From positions 243 through 15,048 of the forward strand of contig DKMV01000094.1 of NCBI GenBank assembly GCA_002469605.1: a DNA stretch of 14,806 nucleotides. The letters run 5' to 3'. Under the pieces are notes generated by a model. That model worked only from the letters and a program-made list of their open reading frames with translations. It was not told the DNA's origin and made no database searches. The position numbers were made by a program, and so were the translations under genes. This DNA is from Leclercia sp. UBA7405 (GTDB lineage: Bacteria; Pseudomonadota; Gammaproteobacteria; Enterobacterales; Enterobacteriaceae). Below are positions 1 through 6,347 of this stretch, one piece after another; within the stretch, counting starts at the first letter, position 1, and the number at the start of each line of letters is the position of its first letter.

Positions 1-78
1 CTGCCGGAGCGTAAAGATGGCCATCCGTGGTTTAAAACCCTGCGCGGCCGCGGTTATCTGATGGTTTCCGCTTCATGA
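1..78 (+). CDS. cpxR: CpxR response regulator, C-terminal end (partial)
   Basis: Frame 1 is open from the window edge to TGA at 76-78 and encodes the last 25 residues of a protein ending GRGYLMVSAS. This is the end of the winged-helix DNA-binding domain of CpxR, the OmpR-family regulator that CpxA phosphorylates in response to envelope stress; the RGRGY segment is typical of the final beta hairpin of this class. Only the tail is present, so the receiver domain cannot be checked. The stop codon overlaps the cpxA start (ATGA at 75-78), which implies translational coupling in a cpxRA operon. The identification rests on this short tail together with the complete cpxA that follows. Confidence 0.93.
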   Translation: MPERKDGHPWFKTLRGRGYLMVSAS

Positions 79-1448
79 TAGGCAGCTTAACCGCCCGCAT
101 CTTTGCCATTTTCTGGCTGACGCTGGCACTGGTTTTAATGCTGGTTTTGATGTTGCCTAAGCTTGACTCGCGTCAGATGACGGAGCTTCTCGACAGCGAG
201 CAGCGCCAGGGCATCATGATCGAGCAGCACGTAGAAGCCGAGCTGGCTATTGATCCGCCGAATGATTTGATGTGGTGGCGCAGGCTGTTTCGCGCCATTG
301 ATAAGTGGGCGCCGCCCGGCCAACGTCTGCTGCTGGTTACCAGCGAAGGTCGTGTGATCGGTGCAGAACGCAGCGAAATGCAGATCATTCGTAACTTTAT
401 CGGTCAGGCGGATAACGCTGACCATCCGCAAAAGAAAAAATATGGCCGGGTCGAGATGGTGGGCCCTTTCTCCGTCCGTGACGGGGAGGATAACTATCAA
501 CTCTACCTGATTCGCCCGGCAAGCAGTTCCCAGTCTGATTTTATCAATCTGCTGTTCGACCGCCCGCTTCTGCTGCTGATTGTCACCATGCTGGTGAGTT
601 CACCGCTGCTGCTGTGGCTGGCGTGGAGCCTGGCGAAACCGGCACGTAAGTTGAAAAACGCCGCGGATGAAGTGGCCCAGGGCAACCTGCGGCAGCATCC
701 GGAGCTGGAGGCCGGACCGCAGGAGTTTCTGGCGGCAGGCGCCAGCTTCAACCAGATGGTAACGGCGCTGGAAAGAATGATGACTACCCAGCAACGGCTG
801 CTGTCTGATATCTCCCACGAGCTGCGCACCCCGCTGACGCGTCTGCAGCTTGGCACCGCCCTGCTGCGCCGCCGCAGCGGTGAGAGCAAAGAGCTGGAGC
901 GTATAGAAACCGAAGCGCACCGTCTGGACAGCATGATCAACGATCTGCTGGTGATGTCGCGTAACCAGCAAAAAAATGCGCTGGTGAGCGAAACGGTGAA
1001 GGCCAACCACCTGTGGCATGAGGTACTGGATAACGCCGCCTTTGAAGCCGAACAGATGGGCAAGTCGTTTACCGTCAACTTCCCGCCGGGGCCGTGGCCA
1101 CTGTACGGTAACCCGAACGCGCTGGAGAGTGCGCTAGAGAATATCGTTCGTAACGCGCTGCGCTACTCGCATACGAAGATTGAGGTGGCGTTCTCGGTGG
1201 ATAAAGACGGGATCACCATCAACGTTGACGATGACGGCCCGGGCGTGACGGCAGAAGATCGCGAGCAGATTTTCCGTCCGTTTTACCGTACCGATGAGGC
1301 CCGCGATCGCGAGTCTGGCGGCACGGGGCTGGGGCTGGCAATTGTTGAAACCGCCGTGCAGCAGCACCGCGGCTGGGTGAAAGCCGACGACAGCCCGCTG
1401 GGCGGGTTGCGGTTAACGATCTGGCTGCCGCTGTATAAGCGCTCGTAG
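75..1448 (+). CDS. cpxA: CpxA envelope-stress sensor histidine kinase
   Basis: An inner-membrane sensor kinase/phosphatase of 457 residues, the same length as E. coli CpxA. It senses misfolded envelope proteins and controls CpxR by phosphorylation and dephosphorylation. Visible parts in order: transmembrane segment at about 8-28; periplasmic sensor domain to about 163; second transmembrane segment about 164-184; HAMP linker about 185-237; HisKA domain with phospho-acceptor His248 in SDISHELRTPL; HATPase domain with N-box around NIVRNALRY (356-364), G1 box DDDGPG (385-390), F-box FRPF (400-403) and G2 box GGTGLG (415-420). All catalytic motifs are intact. The start ATG overlaps the cpxR stop. 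The gene is followed by paired palindromes and then the convergent yiiM. No T-run terminator is visible downstream. Confidence 0.98.
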   Translation: MIGSLTARIFAIFWLTLALVLMLVLMLPKLDSRQMTELLDSEQRQGIMIEQHVEAELAIDPPNDLMWWRRLFRAIDKWAPPGQRLLLVTSEGRVIGAERSEMQIIRNFIGQADNADHPQKKKYGRVEMVGPFSVRDGEDNYQLYLIRPASSSQSDFINLLFDRPLLLLIVTMLVSSPLLLWLAWSLAKPARKLKNAADEVAQGNLRQHPELEAGPQEFLAAGASFNQMVTALERMMTTQQRLLSDISHELRTPLTRLQLGTALLRRRSGESKELERIETEAHRLDSMINDLLVMSRNQQKNALVSETVKANHLWHEVLDNAAFEAEQMGKSFTVNFPPGPWPLYGNPNALESALENIVRNALRYSHTKIEVAFSVDKDGITINVDDDGPGVTAEDREQIFRPFYRTDEARDRESGGTGLGLAIVETAVQQHRGWVKADDSPLGGLRLTIWLPLYKRS

Positions 1449-1452
1449 GATT

Positions 1453-1590
1453 CCCCCTCACCCTAACCCTCTCCCCAGAGGGGAGAGGGGACGGTTATGT
1501 GCGGTCTTGTCGCCCCAGCCCGTAAGTTAAAAACTACGCTGCGCCCGCTTTTCCCCCTCTCCCCTTTGGGGAGAGGGCCGGGGTGAGGGG
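1453..1590. repeat. Paired inverted REP-like palindromes between cpxA and yiiM
   Basis: Two 38-bp copies of one palindromic element lie in opposite orientation at 1453-1490 and 1553-1590, with 62 bp between them. Each copy contains a 10-bp stem CCCTCTCCCC/GGGGAGAGGG with a 3-base loop (AGA or TTT). Each also has a conserved tail, CCCCTCACCC on the outer left and GGGTGAGGGG on the outer right. This arrangement resembles the BIMEs (paired REP units) of enterobacteria. The pair fills almost all of the gap between the convergent cpxA and yiiM genes and may act as a bidirectional mRNA 3'-end structure. Related pairs occur at 9077-9158 and 11100-11230, and a further copy starts at 14771. I cannot assign a named REP class from memory. 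Confidence 0.85.
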
Positions 1591-1600
1591 AAAACACCCC

Positions 1601-2275
1601 CTACTTTCCCCACAATCTCCGCGAACTGCTCTCAATCTTGCCGCTACTACGCCGCTTCTGCATGGTTCGTGTCCAGCTGGTTGATAACCCCGCCGCCGAT
1701 AACAGCCGGAGATACTGCTCGTCATCAAAAGGCATATGCCAGGCAATTGCGCAGGCGTCGTACACCGATACCTCGCTCAGGCGCGAAGCAAGCTCCAGCG
1801 GGGCATCTGCCGACACCTGCCCCGCCTGCACCACCCGATAGAGCCAGCCGGTTTTGCCCGCGCTTTGCAGCCGGGCCGACATATCGCTGATACCAAAATG
1901 GAAGTTAAGCTTAAAGCAGGGTGAGCGCGGCTGGGTGACCTGAATCAGGGCCTCGCCCCAGCGGAAGATATCGCCGATAAAGACGTTTTCCTCGGTCAGC
2001 CCCTCGGTTGACAGGTTTTCGCCAAAGGCCGGAGCCACGAACAGCGCGGCCTGCTCCGGGAACTCCTGCGCCCAGTGCGCGTAATATTCCCGGGGATAGT
2101 GGCACAGGGCGCGCTCTGGCCCGCCGTGAATTTTCTTTTCCGCCTGCTGGTCACCCGCAAGGCCAAGCTCGGTCAACGTCAGCTCGCCGTCCACCTGCAA
2201 TTTGGCGATGGCGCTCGGGCGGCTGCCGTCATAATCCCTGATCTTGCCTGTAAATACGTTAACCGGATAGTGCAT
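1601..2275 (-). CDS. yiiM: YiiM, MOSC-domain N-hydroxylated-base detoxification protein
   Basis: 224 residues, the same length as E. coli YiiM. The family binds molybdenum cofactor through a MOSC domain and helps reduce N-hydroxylated compounds such as 6-hydroxylaminopurine in the cytoplasm. The conserved MOSC cysteine is visible at Cys120 in QPRSPCFKLN. The GENLSTEGL segment (86-93) and the C-terminal WTRTMQKRR helix are also typical. An in-frame GTG lies six codons upstream at 2293. The ATG at 2275 is chosen because a strong AAAGGAG ribosome site (2281-2287) is correctly spaced from it and because it matches the E. coli N terminus. It follows sodA on the same strand, with the sodA terminator ending only about 7 bases before this ribosome site, so its promoter is unclear. 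It is convergent with cpxA. Confidence 0.95.
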   Translation of the reverse strand: MHYPVNVFTGKIRDYDGSRPSAIAKLQVDGELTLTELGLAGDQQAEKKIHGGPERALCHYPREYYAHWAQEFPEQAALFVAPAFGENLSTEGLTEENVFIGDIFRWGEALIQVTQPRSPCFKLNFHFGISDMSARLQSAGKTGWLYRVVQAGQVSADAPLELASRLSEVSVYDACAIAWHMPFDDEQYLRLLSAAGLSTSWTRTMQKRRSSGKIESSSRRLWGK

Positions 2276-2293
2276 CTCAGCTCCTTTAGACAC

Positions 2294-2320
2294 AAAAAAA
2301 GCGAGTCATCAGACTCGCTT
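2294..2320 (-). terminator. Intrinsic terminator of sodA
   Basis: Read on the minus strand, a 9-bp perfect stem AAGCGAGTC/GACTCGCTT with a 4-base loop (2299-2320) is followed by a run of seven T residues (2300 down to 2294). This is a textbook intrinsic terminator 22 bases past the sodA stop. It lies directly upstream of the yiiM ribosome site, so no room for a promoter remains between the two. Read on the plus strand it lacks a following T-run and would be one-directional. Confidence 0.88.
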
Positions 2321-2341
2321 CTCACAGGCGGCTTTGCAACC

Positions 2342-2962
2342 TTATTTTTTAGCGGCGAAACGCGCTGCTGCTTCGTCCCAGTTCACTACATCCCAGAAGG
2401 CTTTGATGTAGTCCGGGCGGCGGTTCTGGAACTTCAGGTAGTAAGCGTGTTCCCAAACGTCCAGGCCCAGGATCGGGAAGCCGGATGCGCCAGAGATAGC
2501 CTCACCCATCAGCGGGGAGTCCTGGTTTGCGGTAGAGACAACAGCCAGTTTGTCGCCTTTCAGCACCAGCCACGCCCAGCCGGAGCCGAAACGGGTAGCG
2601 GCAGCTTTTTCAAACTCAGCTTTGAAATTGTCAACGGAACCGAAGTCGCGCTCGATAGCGGCTTTCAGGTCGCCCTGCAGGGTAGTGCCGGTTTTCAGGC
2701 CTTTCCAGAACAGGCTGTGGTTAGCGTGGCCGCCCGCGTTGTTACGCAGTACGGTTTTTTTGTCAGCCGGCAGCTGGTCCAGTTTGGTGATCAGCTCTTC
2801 AACAGGCAGGCTAGCGAATTCTGGCAGGCTTTCCAGCGCTGCATTCGCGTTGTTCACGTAGGTCTGGTGGTGTTTAGTGTGATGGATTTCCATCGTCTGC
2901 TTGTCGAAATGCGGTTCCAGTGCGTCATAGGCATACGGCAGGGATGGCAGTGTATAACTCAT
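2342..2962 (-). CDS. sodA: SodA, manganese superoxide dismutase
   Basis: A cytoplasmic enzyme of 206 residues, as in E. coli, which converts superoxide to oxygen and hydrogen peroxide. With Met counted as 1, the manganese ligands are His27, His82, Asp168 and His172 (in the DVWEHAYYL motif). Gln147 in STANQDSP and the GG pair at 77-78 fit the Mn rather than the Fe subclass. An in-frame ATG upstream at 3022 would add 20 residues, but it overlaps the -10 box and lies before the inferred transcript start. The ATG at 2962, preceded by GGAGAGG, is therefore the start. The upstream region carries a Fur box over the promoter, as in E. coli, where sodA is also under SoxRS, ArcA and FNR control. A terminator follows. 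Confidence 0.98.
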   Translation of the reverse strand: MSYTLPSLPYAYDALEPHFDKQTMEIHHTKHHQTYVNNANAALESLPEFASLPVEELITKLDQLPADKKTVLRNNAGGHANHSLFWKGLKTGTTLQGDLKAAIERDFGSVDNFKAEFEKAAATRFGSGWAWLVLKGDKLAVVSTANQDSPLMGEAISGASGFPILGLDVWEHAYYLKFQNRRPDYIKAFWDVVNWDEAAARFAAKK

Positions 2963-2983
2963 AATCCTCTCCATTATTGTCGG

Positions 2984-3005
2984 GCGGCACAACTGTAAAT
3001 GCCGC
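2984..3005 (-). other. Stem-loop in the sodA 5' leader
   Basis: On the minus strand GCGGCA and TGCCGC pair as a 6-bp perfect stem with a 10-base loop in the untranslated leader, between the inferred start of transcription (about 3014) and the ribosome site near 2966-2972. It could influence leader stability or translation. A regulatory role is not shown by the sequence. Confidence 0.45.
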
Positions 3006-3020
3006 GTAAGCAGTTGGTTC

Positions 3021-3048
3021 ATTATAGTTAATTAAATGATCTTGAAAA
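3021..3048 (-). promoter_or_regulatory. sodA sigma-70 promoter
   Basis: Minus-strand -10 box TATAAT (3026-3021) with a weak -35 box TTTTCA (3048-3043) at 16-bp spacing. The predicted transcript start is near 3014, giving a leader of about 52 bases. The -35 box lies inside the Fur box at 3038-3056, so Fur binding would block polymerase. The -10 box is perfect; the exact -35 assignment is inferred. Confidence 0.75.
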
Positions 3049-3056
3049 TGATTATC
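3038..3056 (-). promoter_or_regulatory. Fur box over the sodA promoter
   Basis: The plus-strand 19-mer GATCTTGAAAATGATTATC agrees with the classical Fur consensus GATAATGATAATCATTATC at 15 of 19 positions. It covers the proposed -35 of sodA. Iron-Fur repression of sodA is established in E. coli, where a Fur site lies at the equivalent place. Confidence 0.8.
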
Positions 3057-3103
3057 AATGCCGTACTTTTAGTAAGGTTATTTTTAATCCCTGTTAATCT
3101 CTA

Positions 3104-3125
3104 AATTGTGAATCTGCTCACGTGC
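3104..3125 (+). promoter_or_regulatory. CRP site of the rhaT promoter
   Basis: TGTGA-N6-TCACG (3107-3122), one mismatch from the ideal core TGTGA-N6-TCACA. Its centre at 3114.5 lies 93.5 bases before the inferred rhaT transcript start (about 3208). This is the same distance as the CRP site of rhaB in this window, which supports a class of promoter co-activated by RhaS and CRP. Confidence 0.78.
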
Positions 3126-3201
3126 TTAACGCGCTGATTGCCATTCAAAACCAAAGTGCGGCAACCTTCTGAAGGTTCCCAAACCGCCTAATTTTTACAC
3201 T
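3126..3201 (+). promoter_or_regulatory. rhaT promoter with two RhaS half-sites
   Basis: Half-site 1 (3126-3142) ends in ATTGCC and half-site 2 (3160-3176) ends in GAAGGT, separated by 17 bp. They match the E. coli rhaBAD RhaS half-sites, as I recall them, at about 10 and 9 of 17 positions. A -10 box TACACT follows at 3196-3201 inside TTTACACTCATC, a segment shared with the rhaB promoter. The -35 region (AGGTTC, 3173-3178) is poor, as expected for an activator-dependent promoter. The inferred start of transcription is near 3208. The geometry equals that of rhaB exactly. Half-site assignment is inference from position and partial match. Confidence 0.68.
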
Positions 3202-3252
3202 CATCAAGTCGGCGGGAAGTCACCGACTATAAAAACGATGAGGACGTAAAAA

Positions 3253-4287
3253 ATGAATCATGCGATTACGATGGGTATCTTCTGGCATTTGATAGGCGCA
3301 GCCAGTGCCGCCTGTTTCTATGCCCCCTTTAAAAAGGTGAAACACTGGTCATGGGAGACCATGTGGTCCGTTGGCGGTACGGTTTCATGGCTTATCCTGC
3401 CCTGGACCATCAGCGCCATGCTCCTGCCCGATTTCTGGGGCTATTTCTCCTCCTTTAACGCCTCCACTCTGCTGCCGGTGTTCCTGTTCGGCGCCATGTG
3501 GGGCATTGGCAACATCAACTACGGTCTCACCATGCGCTATCTCGGCATGTCGATGGGTATCGGCATCGCGATTGGTATTACGCTGATCGTCGGCACCCTG
3601 ATGACCCCCATCCTCAACGGTAACTTCGACGTACTGATTAACACCGAAGGGGGAAGGATGACGCTGCTGGGCGTGCTGGTGGCGGTGATCGGCGTCGGCA
3701 TCGTTACGCGCGCGGGCCAGCTGAAAGAGCGCAAGATGGGCATCAGGGCGGAGGACTTTAATCTGAAGAAAGGCCTGCTGCTGGCGGTGATGTGCGGCAT
3801 CTTCTCGGCGGGGATGTCCTTTGCGATGAACGCGGCCAAACCCATGCACGAGGCCGCGGCCGCGCTGGGCGTCGACCCGCTGTACGTTGCCCTCCCCAGT
3901 TACGTAGTGATCATGGGCGGCGGCGCGCTGGTTAACCTGGGCTTCTGCTTTGTTCGTCTGGCAAAAGTAAAAAACCTGTCGGTAAAAGCCGACTTTTCGC
4001 TGGCAAAACCGCTTATCATCACCAACGTGCTGCTCTCCGCGCTGGGCGGATTAATGTGGTATCTGCAATTTTTCTTTTATGCCTGGGGCCACGCCAGTAT
4101 TCCCGCGCAGTATGACTACATGAGCTGGATGCTGCATATGAGCTTCTACGTGCTGTGCGGCGGGCTGGTGGGCCTGATCCTGAAGGAGTGGAACAACGCC
4201 GGGCGCCGTCCGGTGGGCGTACTGAGCCTGGGCTGCGTGGTGATTATTATTGCCGCTAATATTGTCGGCCTCGGTATGGCGAACTGA
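3253..4287 (+). CDS. rhaT: RhaT, L-rhamnose/proton symporter
   Basis: An inner-membrane secondary transporter of 344 residues, identical in length and very similar throughout to E. coli RhaT, which imports L-rhamnose with protons. The protein is hydrophobic with about ten predicted membrane segments. Strongly conserved stretches include [20 protein letters not shown] (residues about 77-96) and the polar link with KKVKHW near residues 27-32. The start ATG is preceded by AGGA (3241-3244) with 8 bases between. It has its own RhaS/CRP-type promoter and is not part of rhaBAD. The stop codon TGA (4285-4287) directly abuts the stop of rhaR on the other strand, with no intergenic base. A second importer for the same sugar is likely encoded downstream of rhaD. 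Confidence 0.97.
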   Translation: MNHAITMGIFWHLIGAASAACFYAPFKKVKHWSWETMWSVGGTVSWLILPWTISAMLLPDFWGYFSSFNASTLLPVFLFGAMWGIGNINYGLTMRYLGMSMGIGIAIGITLIVGTLMTPILNGNFDVLINTEGGRMTLLGVLVAVIGVGIVTRAGQLKERKMGIRAEDFNLKKGLLLAVMCGIFSAGMSFAMNAAKPMHEAAAALGVDPLYVALPSYVVIMGGGALVNLGFCFVRLAKVKNLSVKADFSLAKPLIITNVLLSALGGLMWYLQFFFYAWGHASIPAQYDYMSWMLHMSFYVLCGGLVGLILKEWNNAGRRPVGVLSLGCVVIIIAANIVGLGMAN

Positions 4288-5139
4288 TCAGGCGGCCTTT
4301 CGACTACGATGACGCCACTGCACCGGCGTCATCCCCACCTCACGGTTAAACACCACTGAAAAGTAATTACTGTCCTCAAAGCCGCAGCGCATCGCCACTT
4401 CACTGACCATCAGCTCTGTGTGCTGCAGCAGGTACTGGGCGTGGCAGATACGCAGCTGGCGCAGATAGTGGTTTACCGTCATCCCGGTCTGGGTGCGGAA
4501 CTGCTGGCGCAGCGCCCGCTCGCTGCACTGCTCCTGCTCGCAGAATTTTTCCAGCACAAAGCTTTTGTTCAGGCTGCCCGCAAGGGTGGTAATCAGCTTA
4601 TCAAGCAGCGCTTCCTGAACGGAGGCGGAGGGGTTATCGATGGCGTAGCGGTAGCGCTGCAGGGTCATCACCAGCTGCGCGAAGAGCAGCTCGGCCATCT
4701 GGTTAGCCAGCGGATCGCTCTTCTGGCTCTCCTGCTCAAGCTGGGTAATGACCGGGCGTACCTGGGCCATCCCGTTACTGCTTAAGCGCCAGTGCGGGAT
4801 ACTACTTCTCGCATCGTTAAAACCGGGGATAGTCGCTCCCCAGTCGAGATTGAGCCTGAGCCTGTCGGGGCAGTAAATCACGTTCTGCAAGACCAGATCG
4901 TTGACCGAGGCGTAGGAGTGTTTATCTTCGGCACGGATGTAGAACAGATCCCCGCGGGTAATGCGATAAGGGCGGTCGTTGAGGACGTGCAGGCCGTTAC
5001 CCCGCCAGACCAGCACCAGCTCGCAAAACTCGTGGGTGTGCTCGGCAAAGACGTTTTGCGGGTAGCGGTCGGCCACCGCGACGGCCTGCCCGACGGAGCT
5101 AAAAAAATCATCTTTGCGAAGGATTAACTGAGCAGCCAC
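4288..5139 (-). CDS. rhaR: RhaR, AraC-family activator of rhaSR
   Basis: A 283-residue transcription activator with an N-terminal cupin-like sugar-binding domain ([15 protein letters not shown], about 31-45) and a C-terminal AraC DNA-binding domain with two helix-turn-helix units (about 196-220 and 245-268, the latter [18 protein letters not shown]). In E. coli, RhaR bound to L-rhamnose activates rhaSR. The start is GTG at 5139: an in-frame TGA lies four codons upstream, and GAGGT serves as ribosome site. This gives an N terminus ([12 protein letters not shown]) matching the shorter, accepted E. coli RhaR form. It lies 72 bp after rhaS in the same direction and meets rhaT end to end, so any terminator must lie within coding sequence. 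Confidence 0.96.
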   Translation of the reverse strand: MAAQLILRKDDFFSSVGQAVAVADRYPQNVFAEHTHEFCELVLVWRGNGLHVLNDRPYRITRGDLFYIRAEDKHSYASVNDLVLQNVIYCPDRLRLNLDWGATIPGFNDARSSIPHWRLSSNGMAQVRPVITQLEQESQKSDPLANQMAELLFAQLVMTLQRYRYAIDNPSASVQEALLDKLITTLAGSLNKSFVLEKFCEQEQCSERALRQQFRTQTGMTVNHYLRQLRICHAQYLLQHTELMVSEVAMRCGFEDSNYFSVVFNREVGMTPVQWRHRSRKAA

Positions 5140-5211
5140 ACCACCACCTCAACGGCCAATAACCTGACATTATTAGCATTTTTGCGGCAAAAAACGGTGA
5201 CTGCCCTCGCG

Positions 5212-6048
5212 TTACTGAAGCAATGCGTCCTTTCCCTGACGAATGTCGCGCGGTGACCAGCTAAACTCCCGGCGAAACAGGGTCGAAAAGTGGTTACTGT
5301 CGCCGAAACCACAGCGATAAGCGATATCGGTAACGCTTTCGTCCGTATGGCGCAGCAGATGACGCGCTTTAATCAGGCGCAGGCGGTTAAGGTAACGCTG
5401 GGGCGTCAGGCCGGTGTGCTGCTTGAGCTGGCGGTGCAGGGTACGCAGCGACAGCGAGAAATCATCCGCCAGCGTTTCCCAGCAGACATCTTCGGCAAAA
5501 TGGTCTTCCAGCCACGCCATCAGCTGGCTTAGCCGCGCGTTATTGTTCTCCAGCCCCTCCACCAGGCTGCTACGGCGCAACAGCACCAGCAGCTGCATAA
5601 ACAGCAGCTCGCGCGACGCAATGGCGTGCGTCTCCTGCCCCTCTTCGCTCTGTTCCATCTGGCTGACCAGCTGCCGCACCTGCTGCAGGGTGGATTGATT
5701 GACCCGCCAGTGCGACGGGTAGTGTCCGTCCTTCTCCTGGGGCAACAGCTGATTCAGCCCGGAGATGAACTGGAACGCATCCGGAGAGCGGTAGAGCACG
5801 TTGGTCAGGCACAGGTTGTCGGTATGTTCATACAGATGCCGGTCGTGATCGCGCACGAAGCACACCGTCCCGCCGCTGATGGTATAGGGCTGGCCGTTAA
5901 AAACATGAATGCCCGTACCGTGTTCAACAATCACAATTTCATGGAAATCATGATGATGTTCAGGAAAGGCGGCCTGAGGGAGCCGCGGCTCAATCGCGAC
6001 AGGCGAACCGCATGAAGGAAAAAAATCCACGCTGTGTAGTACGGTCAT
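5212..6048 (-). CDS. rhaS: RhaS, AraC-family activator of rhaBAD and rhaT
   Basis: 278 residues, equal to E. coli RhaS. The N-terminal cupin domain ([19 protein letters not shown], about 28-46) binds L-rhamnose; the C-terminal AraC domain activates rhaBAD and rhaT. Residues known to contact DNA in E. coli RhaS are conserved: Arg202 and Arg206 in the first helix-turn-helix, Asp250 and Asn252 in the second. Asp241, which contacts sigma-70, is also present. So the recognised half-sites should be much like those of E. coli. The ATG at 6048, behind AGGGGA, is chosen over an in-frame start at 6105 because it matches E. coli and lies after the inferred transcript start. It is the first gene of rhaSR, divergent from rhaBAD. 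Confidence 0.97.
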   Translation of the reverse strand: MTVLHSVDFFPSCGSPVAIEPRLPQAAFPEHHHDFHEIVIVEHGTGIHVFNGQPYTISGGTVCFVRDHDRHLYEHTDNLCLTNVLYRSPDAFQFISGLNQLLPQEKDGHYPSHWRVNQSTLQQVRQLVSQMEQSEEGQETHAIASRELLFMQLLVLLRRSSLVEGLENNNARLSQLMAWLEDHFAEDVCWETLADDFSLSLRTLHRQLKQHTGLTPQRYLNRLRLIKARHLLRHTDESVTDIAYRCGFGDSNHFSTLFRREFSWSPRDIRQGKDALLQ

Positions 6049-6078
6049 AACGGTCCCCTGATGAGAAATGTTCTCAAA

Positions 6079-6154
6079 ATAGTAATTAAGGCGCTTCGGG
6101 CTCACCTTAAATTTTCAGCAGCAAACCACGCAAAAGCTGTCCGTTTTTTAAGAA
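6079..6154 (-). promoter_or_regulatory. rhaSR promoter with two RhaR half-sites
   Basis: On the minus strand, a -10 box TACTAT (6084-6079) predicts a start near 6072. Half-site 2 (6120-6104) ends in AAGGT, the same distance from the -10 as the half-sites in rhaB and rhaT. Half-site 1 is placed at 6154-6138, with the 17-bp spacing known for RhaR in E. coli. The match is by position and partial sequence only. An ATCTTTCC segment further upstream (minus strand, 6168-6161) equals the beginning of an E. coli RhaS half-site and might be a second site. Confidence 0.6.
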
Positions 6155-6175
6155 ACAGGCGGAAAGATCCGGAAA

Positions 6176-6191
6176 TGCGGTAAGGGTCACA
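6176..6191 (-). promoter_or_regulatory. CRP site of the rhaSR promoter
   Basis: On the minus strand this is TGTGA-N6-CCGCA, with one good half and one weak half. The centre at 6183.5 is exactly 111.5 bases upstream of the rhaSR start inferred independently from the -10 box. This is the position known for CRP at rhaSR in E. coli. The position makes a weak match more credible. Confidence 0.6.
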
Positions 6192-6218
6192 TTGCCTGAA
6201 AACCGCGCCATAACTGGA

Positions 6219-6240
6219 AACTGTGAACTCTCTCACGTTC
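6219..6240 (+). promoter_or_regulatory. CRP site of the rhaBAD promoter
   Basis: TGTGA-N6-TCACG (6222-6237), followed by TTCATC as in the E. coli rhaBAD promoter. The centre at 6229.5 lies 93.5 bases before the inferred start of transcription. In E. coli it lies at -92.5; the extra base comes from the longer RhaS half-site spacer here. Confidence 0.82.
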
Positions 6241-6316
6241 ATCTTTGCTTTCTTGCCAGCCCCGATTAGAGCCTGTCAGTGGCGAGAAGGTCTCCTTTTC
6301 TTCCCTTTCTTACACT
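6241..6316 (+). promoter_or_regulatory. rhaBAD promoter with two RhaS half-sites
   Basis: Half-site 1 ATCTTTGCTTTCTTGCC (6241-6257) and half-site 2 GTCAGTGGCGAGAAGGT (6275-6291) closely match the E. coli sites. They are separated by 17 bp instead of 16. A -10 box TACACT (6311-6316) lies 17 bp after a poor -35 (AGGTCT, 6288-6293), which half-site 2 overlaps by four bases, as in E. coli. Transcription should start near 6323, giving a 25-base leader with AAGGA (6336-6340) before rhaB. Confidence 0.85.
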
Positions 6317-6347
6317 CATCGCCAATGACTGAAAGAAGGACCCGACC

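Noticed and set aside
2075..2998. Plus-strand open frame of 307 codons opposite yiiM and sodA
   Set aside because: It crosses two well-identified minus-strand genes and their terminator; no domain is recognisable.
3061..3130. SoxS box upstream of sodA
   Set aside because: sodA is SoxRS-controlled in E. coli, and GCAG-N5-CAA-like segments can be found here on the minus strand, but none fits the consensus with correct spacing well enough to claim.
3228..3233. TATAAA as the rhaT -10 box
   Set aside because: A TTTACA-like -35 lies 28 bp upstream, too far, and the RhaS and CRP sites would be displaced by 32 bp from the distances seen at rhaB. TACACT at 3196-3201 fits better.
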